Source: Corbicula japonica
Lineage: Eukaryota > Mollusca > Bivalvia > Venerida > Cyrenidae
DNA length: 64,000 nucleotides
Reading direction: 5' to 3'
NCBI GenBank assembly: GCA_038501625.1
Contig: JAZAYU010000265.1
Span: forward strand, 80,001-144,000
Every line of letters starts with the position of its first letter. Position 1 is the first letter of the stretch. A program made the position numbers and the translations under genes. A model generated the notes under the pieces. The model saw only the letters and a program-made list of their open reading frames with translations, was not told the origin of the DNA and did no database searches. This document shows, in pieces, positions 1 through 12,300 of this stretch.

Positions 1-360
1 GAGCAACTCAATATTTACACCAATAACAGTACAATTTTGAGCCATCCCAAACGATGGTATGCATATGGCGATCAACATGGAACCTTCAATGAGATATTTT
101 CAGATTAATACCATTCCATGTTCAGTGGTGTATGGTCCCCAGATAAAAGAATGGGTTTGCCCTAAACGAGAAAACAATGGGCGGAACTAAACAAATAATT
201 ATGACAGGGGATCTAAGAATATAAATCCTGCATATCACAGACAACGCCAAAGGCAAAATTTGAATGCAGAAAGTATATCTTTGGGGTGATTGAACAATAT
301 CCGAATCTATATTGGCTGGAATATTGAAACCACCCATCTACGAGTATAAACTGGCCGAAA
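1..360. repeat. Dispersed repeat, copy 1
   Basis: About 200 bp here (roughly 75-235) closely match 29375-29530, sharing ACATGGAACCTTC, the stretch around CAGATAAAAGAATGGG and the stretch AACGAGAAAACAATGGGCG. A weaker match to the later half is at 11290-11400 (TGATTGAACAATA and neighbours). The copies carry different in-frame stops, so I treat this as a decayed dispersed repeat, possibly derived from a coding element. No gene is supported. Confidence 0.5.
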
Positions 361-611
361 TATTTAAACAAAAGCAAGTTTAGAAGTACTACTTACTTGA
401 AGACATTTCTTGTAGATTACAAAAAAGTTATAAAAACGATCAAAAACAAATAAAAATTGCAGTCTTATATCTGTTAAAATTAAACACTAGCCAACTGCAT
501 TTTAATGTTAATGTTTGTGATCAGCAGTTAAACTGATTGTTGTTTTTTTTTCAAAAAATAATTTGCAACTTATGTCCATTTAGGTATCGAACTTCATGAT
601 TTTAACTGAAG

Positions 612-770
612 TACAGTCAAACCTGTCTTCAAAGACCACTCAGGGGAGAACCCAAAATTGGTCTTTAAAGGCAGGTGGTCTTTGTTCACAGCTGATTTTG
701 TTATACTATATTAGTCAATAAGACTAATTAAATGTGGTCTTTATCCCCGGGAGGTTTATGTTTACAGGTA
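612..770. mobile_element. Degenerate short inverted-repeat element (MITE-like)
   Basis: The left end reads TACAGTCAAACCTGTC followed by an AAAGACCAC motif. The right end, read on the other strand, is TACCTGTAAACATAAACCTC, also followed by AAAGACCAC. An interior hairpin pairs GGTCTTTAAAGGCAGG with neighbouring AAAGACCAC text. TA at both ends suggests a Tc1/mariner-type target, but the ends are only partly complementary. Confidence 0.4.
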
Positions 771-985
771 GTATTCAGCAAATGGTTGACTATACAATTT
801 AGGCTGTAACGATGCACAGATATAGCACAGTTCAACGTGGGGTGATTTTAAATCGGTGAATGAAATCGTAACCCATGGATTCGTCAGAACATGTACATTA
901 TAACGAATCGTTTTGGGACTTTGTTTTAGAAAAGAATCCTTTCTTGATTCAAACGTGTATATGCTATTATATTTCTTATTTCTGT

Positions 986-1827
986 ATAAGAGGTCACCAA
1001 CATTGCAAATGGCGATAAAAGGCTAAAATTTCAAAAACGAATTTTGGGGAAAATACTTTTTGCCACCTAGATTTTAGTAAAGAAAGGTATTTAGCACAGA
1101 ATGTAGTTAATGTTTCAATGAAAACTTACTTCCGGGTTCTACTTTCGGTTTGAAATCAAAACATATTAATTTACTGCTTAAAATTTCTGATATTTTTTTG
1201 ACAGATGACCGCAAAATATTGTAAACAAGTTTTTACGCGATACCTTTTTACTAGACGTTTTAAAAAGTCATTGCAGACTTCTTGTGCAAACGGTATTTCT
1301 TTTTTGTGTGTGTCTGTTCTATGTAAATAAAGCATTTTTCAATCAACATGAGCATCCAAACTTAAATACAGCCACGTGACACTATATTTCTTCACTTTCA
1401 TTGTCTGCCAGTGAGAATTAATGTCGATTTTTGAACAGTTAAATCAAAATGTTTTGACTTCAGACTGAAAGTAGAACCCGGACGTAAGTTTTTCTTGAAT
1501 TTTTTTGAAAACCCTAACATTATTTTGACGAATTGGCACTAAACATTGTAGATCAGCATATACTTATTTCAGGTGTGAGTTCCTTTGCTTTATTGTCTAC
1601 GAATTTTAGAGTTCTCATGCAAACGGTTTTTCTTTTGTTTTAATATGTGCTTGGTAATTAGAACATCAATTACACTAATTGAGCCTGCAAACATTAACTA
1701 CATCCTCATGATCCTTAGGTAAATACATTTCTTTACCAAAATCTAGTAGGCAATAAGTATTTCCCCCAAAATTTATTTTTGAAATTTTAGCCAGTTTTCG
1801 CCATTTGCAATGTTTGCGACCCCTTAA
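986..1827. mobile_element. Long fold-back (palindromic) element, older copy
   Basis: The two halves of this ~840-bp stretch are inverted copies: ATTGCAAATGGCGA near 1004 pairs with TCGCCATTTGCAATG near 1800, and the inner ACTTCCGGGTTCTACTTTC (about 1130) pairs with GAAAGTAGAACCCGGACGT (about 1466). The same family is at 32220-32935. The right end is TTAA (1824-1827); the left has decayed to ATAA. No protein is encoded, so it is non-autonomous. Arms are visibly more diverged than in the second copy, consistent with an older insertion. Confidence 0.75.
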
Positions 1828-2193
1828 ACTCCGTTTTTTTTATATAAATCAGAGGGATAACTTAAGAATGAGATCTGATTTAAATGCACTTATACCGTAA
1901 CGCGATACGTATCTCATCAGAGATGGCCTCGAGATAAAACGCTTAGTAGCCAAATTTGACAAAAATAATAAATGTGACACCTATTTTGCTTTTTTACTTT
2001 GAATTATACAGATTGTGTCGTTTTCTTATTAAACGTGTATGTTTCATTGAAACTTTTATCTCTGAGATTATTTTAAGCAAAAGTAAGTTTGTAAACACAT
2101 TTTGAATTATTTGGTGGATTTCAATACTCTTGTGAAAGGTGTGAACATTTTAGTTGATTGTTGGCAGATATCATGTTTTAACTTGGAAAACAA

Positions 2194-2304
2194 ATGTTAA
2201 CGAATCTCGCTTCAGTTTTGTGTGTATTTCTGCCAATTACTGTGTCAAAAGGACATGCTTGCAAAACTGAAAACAGTGAACCAACACTTATTTTCATCAA
2301 ATGA
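2194..2304 (+). CDS. Possible small secreted-peptide ORF or pseudogene start
   Basis: A 36-codon ORF begins MLTNLASVLCVFLPITVS, which reads as a signal peptide with a plausible cleavage site before CKTENSEP. It stops at 2302-2304. A different frame then stays open for about 45 codons (KYLYLYRTVYGQIASNKTHT and on to a stop near 2440), so this could be the frameshifted 5' end of a once longer secreted protein. I recognise no family. It lies 630 bp upstream of the B4GALT start and could equally be chance. Confidence 0.2.
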   Translation: MLTNLASVLCVFLPITVSKGHACKTENSEPTLIFIK

Positions 2305-2937
2305 AACAAATACCTTTACCTGTACAGAACAGTATATGGACAGATTGCAAGCAACAAAACACATACCTTTAAGGAGCCTGTATTGTCAGATCTTGATAAC
2401 AAGAAGATAGCTTTTGAATTTCGGTACAGGGCAACCCTTTCATGACAGCGCTTTCTTAAGATTCGATGTACTAAAATTAATCAACAGAAAATTTAGAAAA
2501 TAAATGATTGTGTTGACCAACAAATAAACACAAACAACAGTGAGAACTAAACGACAACGATAAGCATGAAGGACATTTTCACTATAACACTTTAATTTGA
2601 ATGCCTTATCTTTAATGCGAACAACATAGTAAATATGACCGTTTATGTTTCAACTGTAGCGGTGATCTTTTAAAGGTACTCATGACATCGCAGTTATCTA
2701 AGTGAAATGATAAGCAAAGTAAACAAACAGAAAAGAAAATTTATATTTGTGACGACGGAAATGTTTCATAAATGTATTGCATATTACAAAATGATAAGAT
2801 GACTACTAAATAAATGTGTTAACATTCAGTTGAGAATGATTTTCGGCTGAAAATCTTCGACGATTGCAGTTGAAGAGCAAAGCGTTATAGGATTTGACAA
2901 ATTATACATCTTATAACAGGCTGTGTAGTCAGGAAGC

Positions 2938-3130
2938 ATGTTTTGGAGGTCGTGTACGACCAGACTGTTTGTTAAAAATGCGATTTTCAAGAACGTTTTT
3001 TGGAGAAGGCTTCTTTTAGCCTATGTTTTGCTGACCGCTGTGTTAACGCTTGTGTATTGTCTAATGCACGTGCCAATGGCAATATATCATACAACTTTGA
3101 ATATGTGCAAAGAAGGATATATCGTACATG
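2938..3130 (+). CDS. B4GALT copy A exon 1 (cytoplasmic tail and membrane anchor)
   Basis: Starts with ATG at 2938 and ends at a GTGAGT donor (3131), phase 1. Encodes a short basic N-terminus (TTRLFVKNAIFKNVFWRR) followed by the hydrophobic anchor, as expected for a Golgi type II protein. No equivalent exon was found for copy B. Confidence 0.85.
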
Positions 3131-6100
3131 GTGAGTAAAATTAACAATTAGACTCCTTTTTAAACTATGCTGAGCAAGTTAAAGGTTTGTGCACAATAGA
3201 ACCTGGTTTAGATTTAAGCAGTAAGTATTTTTTGTCACACACCGTTCAAAGTTCTTCGCTGGTTCTCTTTTTTATTTAAATGGTTTTAGTGTCTTATTTT
3301 GGAATTTGATATATATATGTACATGTATGTTCTTTCATCCACAAAACACCACTTTTAAATTATCTCATGGATTGATTAAAGAAAAACAGGGCCTAGCCAT
3401 TCAGTTCCAATTAAGCTACCTATTGATCTAGCTGGGACAACCTAACAAAAGTTTGTTCAAATAAACGCAATCGTCGCTGCATGACTCCGGTAACAGATTA
3501 TTTACCGAAAATTGATGTTTTAAATGAGTTAAAATCAACAAAGTTTTTATTTCAGATAACTTGACGCGCGTCATTGTTAATATATCTCACAAGACACTGG
3601 ATGAAATAGAATATCTACTTGGACCAAACCTCCAACCTGGAGGAATATTTGTACCCCCAAACTGCACATCCACAAGTCGAGTTGCAATTCTGGTACCATA
3701 CAGGGACAGAGCAGAACATCTCCGAATATTTTTGAATTACATGCATCCTTTTCTCCAAAAGCAAAATATCATGTATGGTATTTACATAGTCGAAATAGTA
3801 AGTTCTCTTTGCCGAATGTTTTAAATTTATTTTTTTAATTAATAGTTCTACACCTAATGAAATTATTTTTGCAATCATTGAAATCAAATTTATGTTAAAT
3901 ATTCTGCAATCATTTATAAAAGTTATAAACTTAAAACAAAAATAAATAATTATGTTTAACGTTAATTATAGAGGTACTGAATTTCGTGATATTTTGGTTA
4001 AATATTTTTGTGACGTTTGACAAATTTTAAACAAACAATTTAAAATTAAAAAATAACTAAAATTGACTTTTCTCACTTTAACACATTTTGATAGTTTAAA
4101 TTAAAACACCTATGGTCGGTATTTAAGATATGCATAAACTTATTCAAAACATAATTATAGCCAAATCGTCATGTTAACTTGTGATTTTTTTTGTATTTTT
4201 GGGGAATCTTGAGTAGAGAGCAAGTGTAGGGTTGTTTCAACTAGCTTTTGTGTTTTTAAGGCGTATTAAGGCGTAAAAGTTCATAAGTGCGTAATGGTAA
4301 CCCTCGGTTCGGTATTTCGATAATTGCCTGCGGTGTCATTTAAATAATTATTTCATCATTATACAGGTTAAATTTCACTACGTCTTCTTCGTTTTCTTCT
4401 TCTCCCTATAGCGATTTTTAACCGTGTGACAACAAGGGGAAACAAGCATATCAAGAATGGCCACACACAGTCAACACAGCCAAAAGTAGAGAGGAAAAGA
4501 GAGCAAGTAATTACAAGGCTTTAATGTTTTACTTATATGAGTATAGTACTAAATTATTTTACATTCTTTATATTATTAACAAAAGTTCAATGTCATCTGT
4601 AACACTTTTTCAGGACCATGAATCTAAATTTAACAGAGCTCTCCTGTTGAATGTCGGTTTTGTAGAGGCGATGAAGGACTTCGATTACTCTTGCGTAGTG
4701 TTACATGACGTTGATCTACTACCCGAGGACTACAGAATTCCCTATTCATGTCCACAACAGCCAACACATCTCTCCGTGTCAAGCAACCGGTTTAGATACA
4801 GGTAACTGGCTTTGAACAATTATGAATATCACTTAGATTTCTACACGAGGAAACAGGATTCCTTATTCATGTCCACAGCAGCCAACACATCTCTCCGTGT
4901 CAAGCAACCGGTTTAGATACAGGTAACTGGCTCTGAAAATTATGAATACCACTTAGTTTTCTACCCGGGGAAACAGGATTCCTTATTCATGTCCACAACA
5001 GCCAACACATCTCTCCGTGTCAAGCAGCCGGTTTAGATACAGGTACATGTAACTGGCTTTGAACAATTATGAATACCACTTTGTTTTCGACCCGAGGAAA
5101 CAAGATTCCCTTTTCATGTCCTCAACAGCCAACACATCTCTCCGTGTCAAGCAACCGGTTTAGATACAGGTAACTGGCTCTGAACAATTATGAATACCAC
5201 TTTGTTTTCTACCCGATGAAACAGGATTCCTTATTCATGTCCACAACAGCCAACACATCTGTCCGTGTCCAACAGCCGGTTTAGATACAGGTAACTGGCT
5301 CCCAAAAAAAATTATGAATACCAATTTATTTTTTCCTGCCCGAGGAATACAGAATTCCTTATTCATGTCCACAAGAACCAACACATCTTTCCGTGTCTAC
5401 CAGACAGTTTAAACAGGTATCTACCACCGAACAATTATGAGAATCGCATTCTTTCCTACTACCCAATGACTGGTCAACAATCTATCTTAGTTTTTTAATG
5501 TTTTACATGAGATGCATGTTTATACTTAAGATAGTTTGGAGTTTTAGAATTGTAGCAATTGTTTTGTTTTTTTAATTTAATTTCAGATTATTGATTTGTG
5601 ATGCATGCTAATTGGAACCACTTATGACATCAAAAACCAATATATTATATATCCGTTTCGTATGTTTCATTAAAAATGAAAAAATATATCGTTGAATTAA
5701 ATTAATAATATATACAACAACACTGAAAGGGCCACCGAGAACGACATATATTGCAGGTTCGATTTGATTTAGCGTGTTCATATGCAGTAATGCAAGTGCA
5801 TGTTACTTACTGTTTACGCTGTAGACATCTATGACTTGGTTGAGCGCAACTCAACTTTTACAAGTATATGTTCATTCTTTTCACATTTATTAATGTTCCA
5901 GGCTTCCATACGTTGATTATTTTGGAGGTGTTAGTGCCATATCGACGGAACATTACAAGCAGATTAATGGAATGTCTAATATGTTCTTTGGTTGGGGAGG
6001 AGAGGACGACGACCTCTATCGTAGGTTAGAAATTACCTCCCTTGGTGTAACCTCCCTTGATGGTAAATTGCTAACTTCAAACCATGCAGAATGTCAATCG

Positions 6101-8013
6101 TGGACGGCCGTACATAAAAATACTTGAATTATCCCTTTTTCTTGGGGATACGGATGGAATGTACTGTGTCTGTCACATGCATGATTGGCTGGGCAAATCA
6201 TATTTGTATGGATTTTGGGATATCTATACATTTTCTATTATATGTTACCGAGTACCTGTTACTTTGTTGACGACTAAGCCTGTTGTGGCATTTCATGACG
6301 ACAATTTACTTGAACTTGCAATGGCAAGTGTGAAGATGTTGCCTTTACAATCTGGTTTGGAAAACCGGATTATATGTTGGCATTGGCCTTAGGCCATTTC
6401 AAGGCGGTAACTTCTCTTTGTACTCACACTTCGGTAACAATTGTACCAATGCGCCCCTGATCTTTCTTTTGGCAAATTTTCGTTCATTTGAGTTTTCGAC
6501 AAAAGGAATTCATGATTTCGCCGAATCGTCTTTAAACGTTTACTTCATTTAAATTTTCGCCATTCCATCTTCCTACGAAGTTTCAAAATTCCATTCTCGA
6601 CATATAGATAATAAAATACAATTATGTATTTACACGGAGGTCAAGTCAAGTCAGGTCTTTTCAAGACTTTGGCTTGAATTGACTTGAGATGTTTGTTAAG
6701 GTTTTTACATCTGATGTTCTCTTATACTGTTGAATCAGACCGGTAATCAGAAAACTCACAAAATTAATTGCGAACTTTGACTAATAAAGTCTTTCTTCAT
6801 GAATAACAACAATAATGGTAAAAGAAGACACATCTTGACAAATATTCTTTGATCTGTTTCAGAATTCGTCATCTTAACATGACGATAACACGCCCAGCGG
6901 CAAATATAGCCCGTTACAGTATGTTAAAGCATCGGAAGGACAGAGATGTTAATCCACTTTGGTAATATAATTGTTTTATTAATGCATGGGAAGGAAAGAG
7001 ATGTTGATACAATTTTGAAAATGATGTTAATCGAATTTGGAAATACAATTGTTTGATTCATGCATCGGAAGGAAAATGATGTTTATCCAATTTGGTAATA
7101 TAAATGTTTGATTAATGCATCGAAAGGAGAAATGATGTTAATCGAATTTGGAAATACAATTGTTTGATTCATGCATCGGAAGGAAAATGATGTTTATCCA
7201 ATTTGGTAATATAAATGTTTGATTAATGCATCGAAAGGAGAATGATGTTAATCGAATTTGGAAATACAATTGTTTTGCATCGAAAGGAAATGGATGTTTA
7301 TCCACTTTGGTTATATAATTGTTTGATCAATGCATCGAAAGGAAAAAGAATGTTAATCGAATTTGGAAATACAACTGTTTGATTTATGCATCGAAAGAGA
7401 AGAATGTTCATCTAATTTGGTAAATTAATTTCATTGTTTGATCGATCAATACATCGAAAAGAAAACGGATGTTAATCGAATTTGGTAATATAATTCTTTG
7501 TATTAGAGCATTGTAAGAATAGATAATTATGTAAATCTAATTCGGCAAAGCAACTGTTTGATTAAAGCAATATTGATATGCTTATATCACTTCTTTATTA
7601 GAAGGATTGAGAAGGTCGTATATATAACGTGGAAGTACGACAAATACCCTGAATTATTTTGGATAAGGGTTTACCAAGACCGTTTTTAAATCATGTCTGT
7701 ACAATATAATCTCTGCGAATGAGTTATACTTTACAAAAACTAACTAAACACCTGAATCTTAATTAACTGATCAACATTTACTTTCAGTGGATGCCTGCTT
7801 AACTCAACAACTGAAAGATATGCCATAGACGGTCTTAACAGTTTGAAGTATACTCTCCGTGCAAAAGCGCACCGGACTCTTTACACATGGATTTTAATAA
7901 GAGCTAATTCGACAGAAATTATCGAAGAAAATCACACTCTTCGCTATTTTTACAAAAGTTGTTTTCAAAAGTTTCATGAAAAACAAAGTATTGCTAAATC
8001 ATTATTTAAATAA
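2938..8013 (+). CDS. B4GALT-like: Beta-1,4-galactosyltransferase family protein, copy A
   Basis: Golgi type II glycosyltransferase (GT7 family), predicted to transfer galactose from UDP-Gal to GlcNAc- or Glc-ended acceptors. Exons: 2938-3130, 3556-3797, 4614-4801, 5902-6024, 6863-6961, 7788-8013; all have AG/GT borders and join in frame to 1071 nt, 356 aa. Residues ~20-45 form the membrane anchor (LLLAYVLLTAVLTLVYCLMH). The catalytic domain shows FVPPNC, RVAILVPYRDRAEHLRIFL, FNRALLLNVGF, the DVD metal/donor motif in LHDVDLLPEDYR, YFGGVSAIS, FFGWGGEDDDLY and SMLKH (Met and His metal ligands). The Tyr before FGG corresponds to Tyr289 of the bovine enzyme, known to favour Gal over GalNAc. C-terminus has DGLNSLKYT. 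An AATAAA overlaps the stop and another is at 8222. Odd: tandem repeats at the 3' borders of exons 3 and 5. Confidence 0.92.
4717..5470 (+). repeat. Tandem array seeded by the exon 3 / intron 3 junction of B4GALT copy A
   Basis: The last ~66 nt of exon 3 plus ~50 nt of intron 3 are repeated five more times. Exon-like blocks lie at 4857-4922, 4977-5042, 5104-5169, 5225-5290 (each 66 nt) and 5353-5416 (64 nt, degenerate). Each ends with a copy of the donor (ACAG then GTAACTGG, GTACATG or GTATCT). Three (4857, 4977, 5225) are preceded by ACAG, a potential acceptor; at 5104 it has changed to ACAAG. The 66-nt blocks keep the reading phase of exon 3 and have no stop. Confidence 0.9.
5736..5862 (+). 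repeat. Dispersed repeat with GCCACCGA-type start
   Basis: Begins GGGCCACCGAGAACGACAT and ends near GGTTGAGCGCAACTCAAC. Related copies: 9652-9730 (partial), 10225-10360 (opposite strand) and 49248-49345. Shared landmarks are a CCACCGAAnACGACAAATAT-like head, a GCAGTAATGGAAAT-like middle and a GGGTTGAGTGCAACTC-like end. It lies in intron 3 of B4GALT copy A. No coding capacity. Confidence 0.6.
6929..7560 (+). repeat. Minisatellite seeded by the exon 5 / intron 5 junction of B4GALT copy A
   Basis: About eleven units of 50-65 bp follow exon 5. The founding unit is the exon end itself, GCATCGGAAGGACAGAGATG then TTAATCCACTTTG and the donor GTAATATAATTG. Later units read GCATCGGAAGGAAAATGATG or GCATCGAAAGGAGAATGATG, then an AATTTGG + TAATATAA or AAATACAA variant. 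Several keep the TTTG|GTAATA donor (near 7095, 7205 and 7480), while others have TTTGGAAATAC, which loses it. The array lies between exons 5 and 6. Confidence 0.85.
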
Positions 8014-9318
8014 AGTTAAGATGTGTGTAGCTGCCTTTCCCCATTTAATATGCAAGTCCGCTGTCGAACGTTTAGCTCTTACATTTCTCTCCTACTTTTT
8101 GTCTCGCCATTTTTGACCATGTGCTTATTTTTTTTAATTTTATATTTGTGGAGTGAAAATGGCAAATAATAGCTAGCCGCATGTACATCTGTTAAGACTT
8201 TTCACACAAATCTTTATAACTAATAAAATTACAAAAAAATAATACATTATTATTATGTGGTCCAAGCATTTATTAATCTGTCCCGTTGTATCAATCCAGC
8301 TGATACACGATGTACTTTATAAGTTTATAAAATCATTCATGGTTACCGGTATATAATAAATCATCATATAGCTAAAATGTGAAACATATTCATTTATTAA
8401 ACAACCGAAAATATAGAAAGATCCAAAGTTCTTTTCAAATGGGGTTAGATTAAGATTTCAAAAAATATCACAGTTAGAGATTAACTTTATTGTTCTTTAT
8501 TGTTCTTAAACCAAACAGGCAAATAATTAAGAAAAGCAAACATTTTCTTGTTTCATGCAACAGAAATATTTAAATGCGATTTTTCAAATACATTAAAAAC
8601 ATCTTTAAATTTCCTTTCCAATCATACATTGTAATGCAAGTAAATGTGATTCCGGGAAAATAAGTAAAATATGCAGTGTCATGTTTCCGTTTCTGTTAAT
8701 TTGTTGTTAATTTTGATGGAGATGCATGCGCTATATTGTAAAAGAAGACTGAATGTGACTTATTTTGATGATAAGTTCGAGGTTGTGCTCCTGAATATTA
8801 CTTGTCCACTTCAGTACTGAGTCGTTTTCCATTATATCCAGGCCCCGGTTCAAATGTGTGCCGAGTGTCCAAGCAGTAAGATTCTCTCTACTGAGAAAAG
8901 CGTGCATCATTTAGTCTTCTCCATAGCCCCACAATTCTTACCTGTGTCTGAGCATTATCACCAGGTAAACTTGCTTTAAGTCAAAATGAATTGTCTTGTA
9001 TTTTTTCTGGATGTTATCATTTTACCATGATGATTTTAATCTCCGATAGTCTTCGGGTACACGAATACTGTTTCATGTGTCTAAATTATTTAGAAATATC
9101 CACTCAGCACCGCTTTCTATCCCATGCAGTCAAAGTTTACCTTTTTGTGAAATCTTCCTCGAAAATGTAATATATTATATTTTATGCAAGAAGTATGTGT
9201 TTCTAAATACAGAGTCGATGGCATGTTATAAAAACGGAGGATTTCACTTTTGGAAAAAGGTGGCATCATATATGTTTCACCGATACGAACCTGCCTGTAA
9301 GAGCATCGAGTGCTGGTT
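8014..9318. other. Intergenic, between convergent genes
   Basis: Holds the 3' UTR of B4GALT copy A (AATAAA near 8222) and AT-rich sequence. Around 8780-8980 there is slightly GC-richer text without a usable reading frame. The open frame at 9077-9322 has no recognisable domain and overlaps the stop of the minus-strand gene. I see no further gene. Confidence 0.5.
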
Positions 9319-12300
9319 TTAGTATCTAGCCGGTGGTGGTGGGTAAGCCGGATCTGTTAAGTTGCTATTGGGTGGGTATTTATCAAATGTGGAGTAGCTA
9401 GGCGGGTTTTGGTTGTATGGTGGAGGCGCTATAAAGCCTGTTGAATAACCTGGCCCCGGTTGGGTGCTTGTTGTAGTGGCTGGACATGTTTTTGCTCTTT
9501 TGGACATATAGCATTTAATTGCAATGACAACGATAATGAGCAATAAAAAGACTCCACCGACAACACAGCCGATAATGATTGCTGCAGTCCTGAAATGAAA
9601 TATGCAATGGATACAATATAATTTTTAAATAGATGGCTAAGAACTTTCAAAGCCACTGGATTCGACAAATATCAAAATGTTCAGTTTAACTGAGCCTATC
9701 TATGGGCGGTAATGGAAACATATATTTCTGTCCACGTCGCATAGCACCTTAGAACCTGGTTTAAACCCCCAGTGGCAATTTGATTTGCCACTGACCGTTC
9801 CAAGGAGGTAACCCCTCGGGTTCTCATTTTTGTTAATTGTTTGTGGTGTCTTTTCTGAAACTGATCATTTTATTAATCATGCTCTCTCCCTCTCTCTTCT
9901 CCTTGACTGTGTGAGGAGGCTGTTTTTTTCTGAATGTGGCGATTCCTGATATGCATATTTCACCTTTTTAAAGATCGTAATTGATAACAGCAATTGATGA
10001 ATTTACGGGGCGACTGTTTAACAGCCGCCACACGGCACAAACAATATCATTACAGTGATATTTAAATTGTTGAGAGGAACTAATTTTAAAAGGCAATTTT
10101 CTGTTGAATCGCAACTTCAAAAATACATTACATACAATATAGAGAAACCACATTGTTACCGTCAGCGCCACAGCATATTGCACACCATCGTTTGGGATGG
10201 ATCGAAACTGTTCTTTTTATTTTTGGAAATACTGAGTTGCACTCAACCCGGGACTAGGCAGCGGGGGCAGTAATATGCATTTCCATTACTGCCCATGAAC
10301 AGGCTTAATCAAACCGAGCCTGCGATATTTTCATATTTGTCGTGTTCGGTGGCTTTCAAATTTCCCTTTTCATCTATTGGAAATAATCAGAACACTGCCG
10401 AATTAATAGAAATTAATGAAATATGTTCTTATATCGATATATTTATTTGTAACTGTAGTATAATATTTTCAAAAATGCCCGCATCGGGAAATTAAATATT
10501 TTCATAGACTTCAAGACTAAAATTTACATAGTTTAATGTAGAAGCTATGTATTTGTCAAATAGGGTGTAAAATGCGAATTGCAAAATCCACAACTCTGTG
10601 TGTTTAAAGTCAACTCCGAGTAATGAATATTTCAGTATAGTTTGTACTGGCTTAATCCGGATCCTGTGCCAGAGCGCCGGTAACTTCTGAAACTACGTAA
10701 ACCATCCGTCCTGCCAACTGAAAGAGAAGATGGTAATCTACAGCGATCGTACCATTTTGTTCGGTTTGCCTTATGTTATGTTTAGGCCGCTACTGCTGTG
10801 AGATTCGAAGCGTTTTACTGTAGTCTGTACTAATACGTCAAACATAAGTTTTAGAGTAAATTCCGAAAATTATTATATTGTACTGAGATACCCAAAGAAG
10901 GATGCATGTTTTAGTTTAAACTCCTGTTGATTTAGAGACAAATTAAAAATAAGAAATTTTAATTTCAATCTTTAAGACTTAGTTTCTGGAGAAGCTTGGC
11001 TGAAATCATTTGGCGACAAGAACATGTTATTTTTATCCAATATTTGGTATAAAGTGAATTAGGTGAACTACTTTTTTTTCAATTAAGGGTCGTGGTTGTC
11101 ATGGCGGATAACCTAAAACGATAAAATGTGAAAGTTATTTTAAAGGTTAAGCTATTTTAAGTTCATAAGTATGCTAAGTTCATATTGATATTCCTAAAAT
11201 AAGATACAATTTTTCATTGGAAATGAACGAAAAAAAGAACGACAGATAAAACGATTAGTAAACATAAGTATTTTTTTCAATGGATCTGAGAAGATTAATC
11301 CTGCAAATCATGAAACATCAAAACGACAACAAATTAAAAATCAAAATGTGTATCATAAGGTCATAAGGATGATTGAACAATACCTGAAGCATCAATCCAC
11401 TGATATAAAACCATACGAAACATCGATCATAACTCTTTAAAAAATGAAGTATTTACAAGCGTAAGTGTCGCAATGAAAAAACCTTTTGAGGGTTGTTCCG
11501 GCTCGCTCATTAGGTAGATTAGTTGGAACTGCATGGCTATGCGCTGTCTCCTTGGGTGTTTGCTCCCAAGTAGGGACAATATCATTTAAAATGGATTGAT
11601 AAATACACGTGCAATCTTAAAATCACCACTCGCCATAAGCAACATTAAGTCCGATACTCAAAATATGTTCTTATTAATTCTCAGATGTTCCTAATACTAT
11701 AAAAGACATACCTGGAATATGTTCCTAATACTATAAAAGCCATACATGGAATATGTTCCTAATACTCTTAAAGACATACCTAAAATATGTTCCTAATACT
11801 ATAAAATACATATCTGGAATATGTTCCTAATACTACAAAAGACATGCCTGGAATACGTTCCTAATACTCTTAAAAACATACATGGAATATGTTCCTAATA
11901 CTATAAAATACATACCTGAAAATTAAATATGTTCCTCATACTATAAAATACATACCTAGAATATTTTCCTAATACTATAAAAGACATACCTGGAATACGT
12001 TCCTAATACTCTTAAAGACATACCTTAAATATGTTCCTAATACAGTAACTATAAAATACATACCTGAAATATTTTCCTAATACTATAAAAGACATACCTG
12101 GAATACGTTCCTAATACTCTTAAAGACATACATGGAATGTGTTCGTAAAAAAATCTATACATGCCTAGAATATGTTCCTAATAATCTAAAAGTCGTATGA
12201 ACAATTATGTCTCTCCTTATCTAAAACAAACATTACAAGTTTAAACTCATAGGAAGGATTATACCCATAATCATCCGGGTCATACTAATTATCTTTGACA

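Noticed and set aside
9968..10183. Minus-strand frame near the expected middle exon of the membrane-protein gene, with a Cys-containing alternative frame (CAICCGADGNNVV)
   Set aside because: It abuts a dispersed repeat copy at 10225-10360, lacks matching splice sites and phase, and soon meets a stop.
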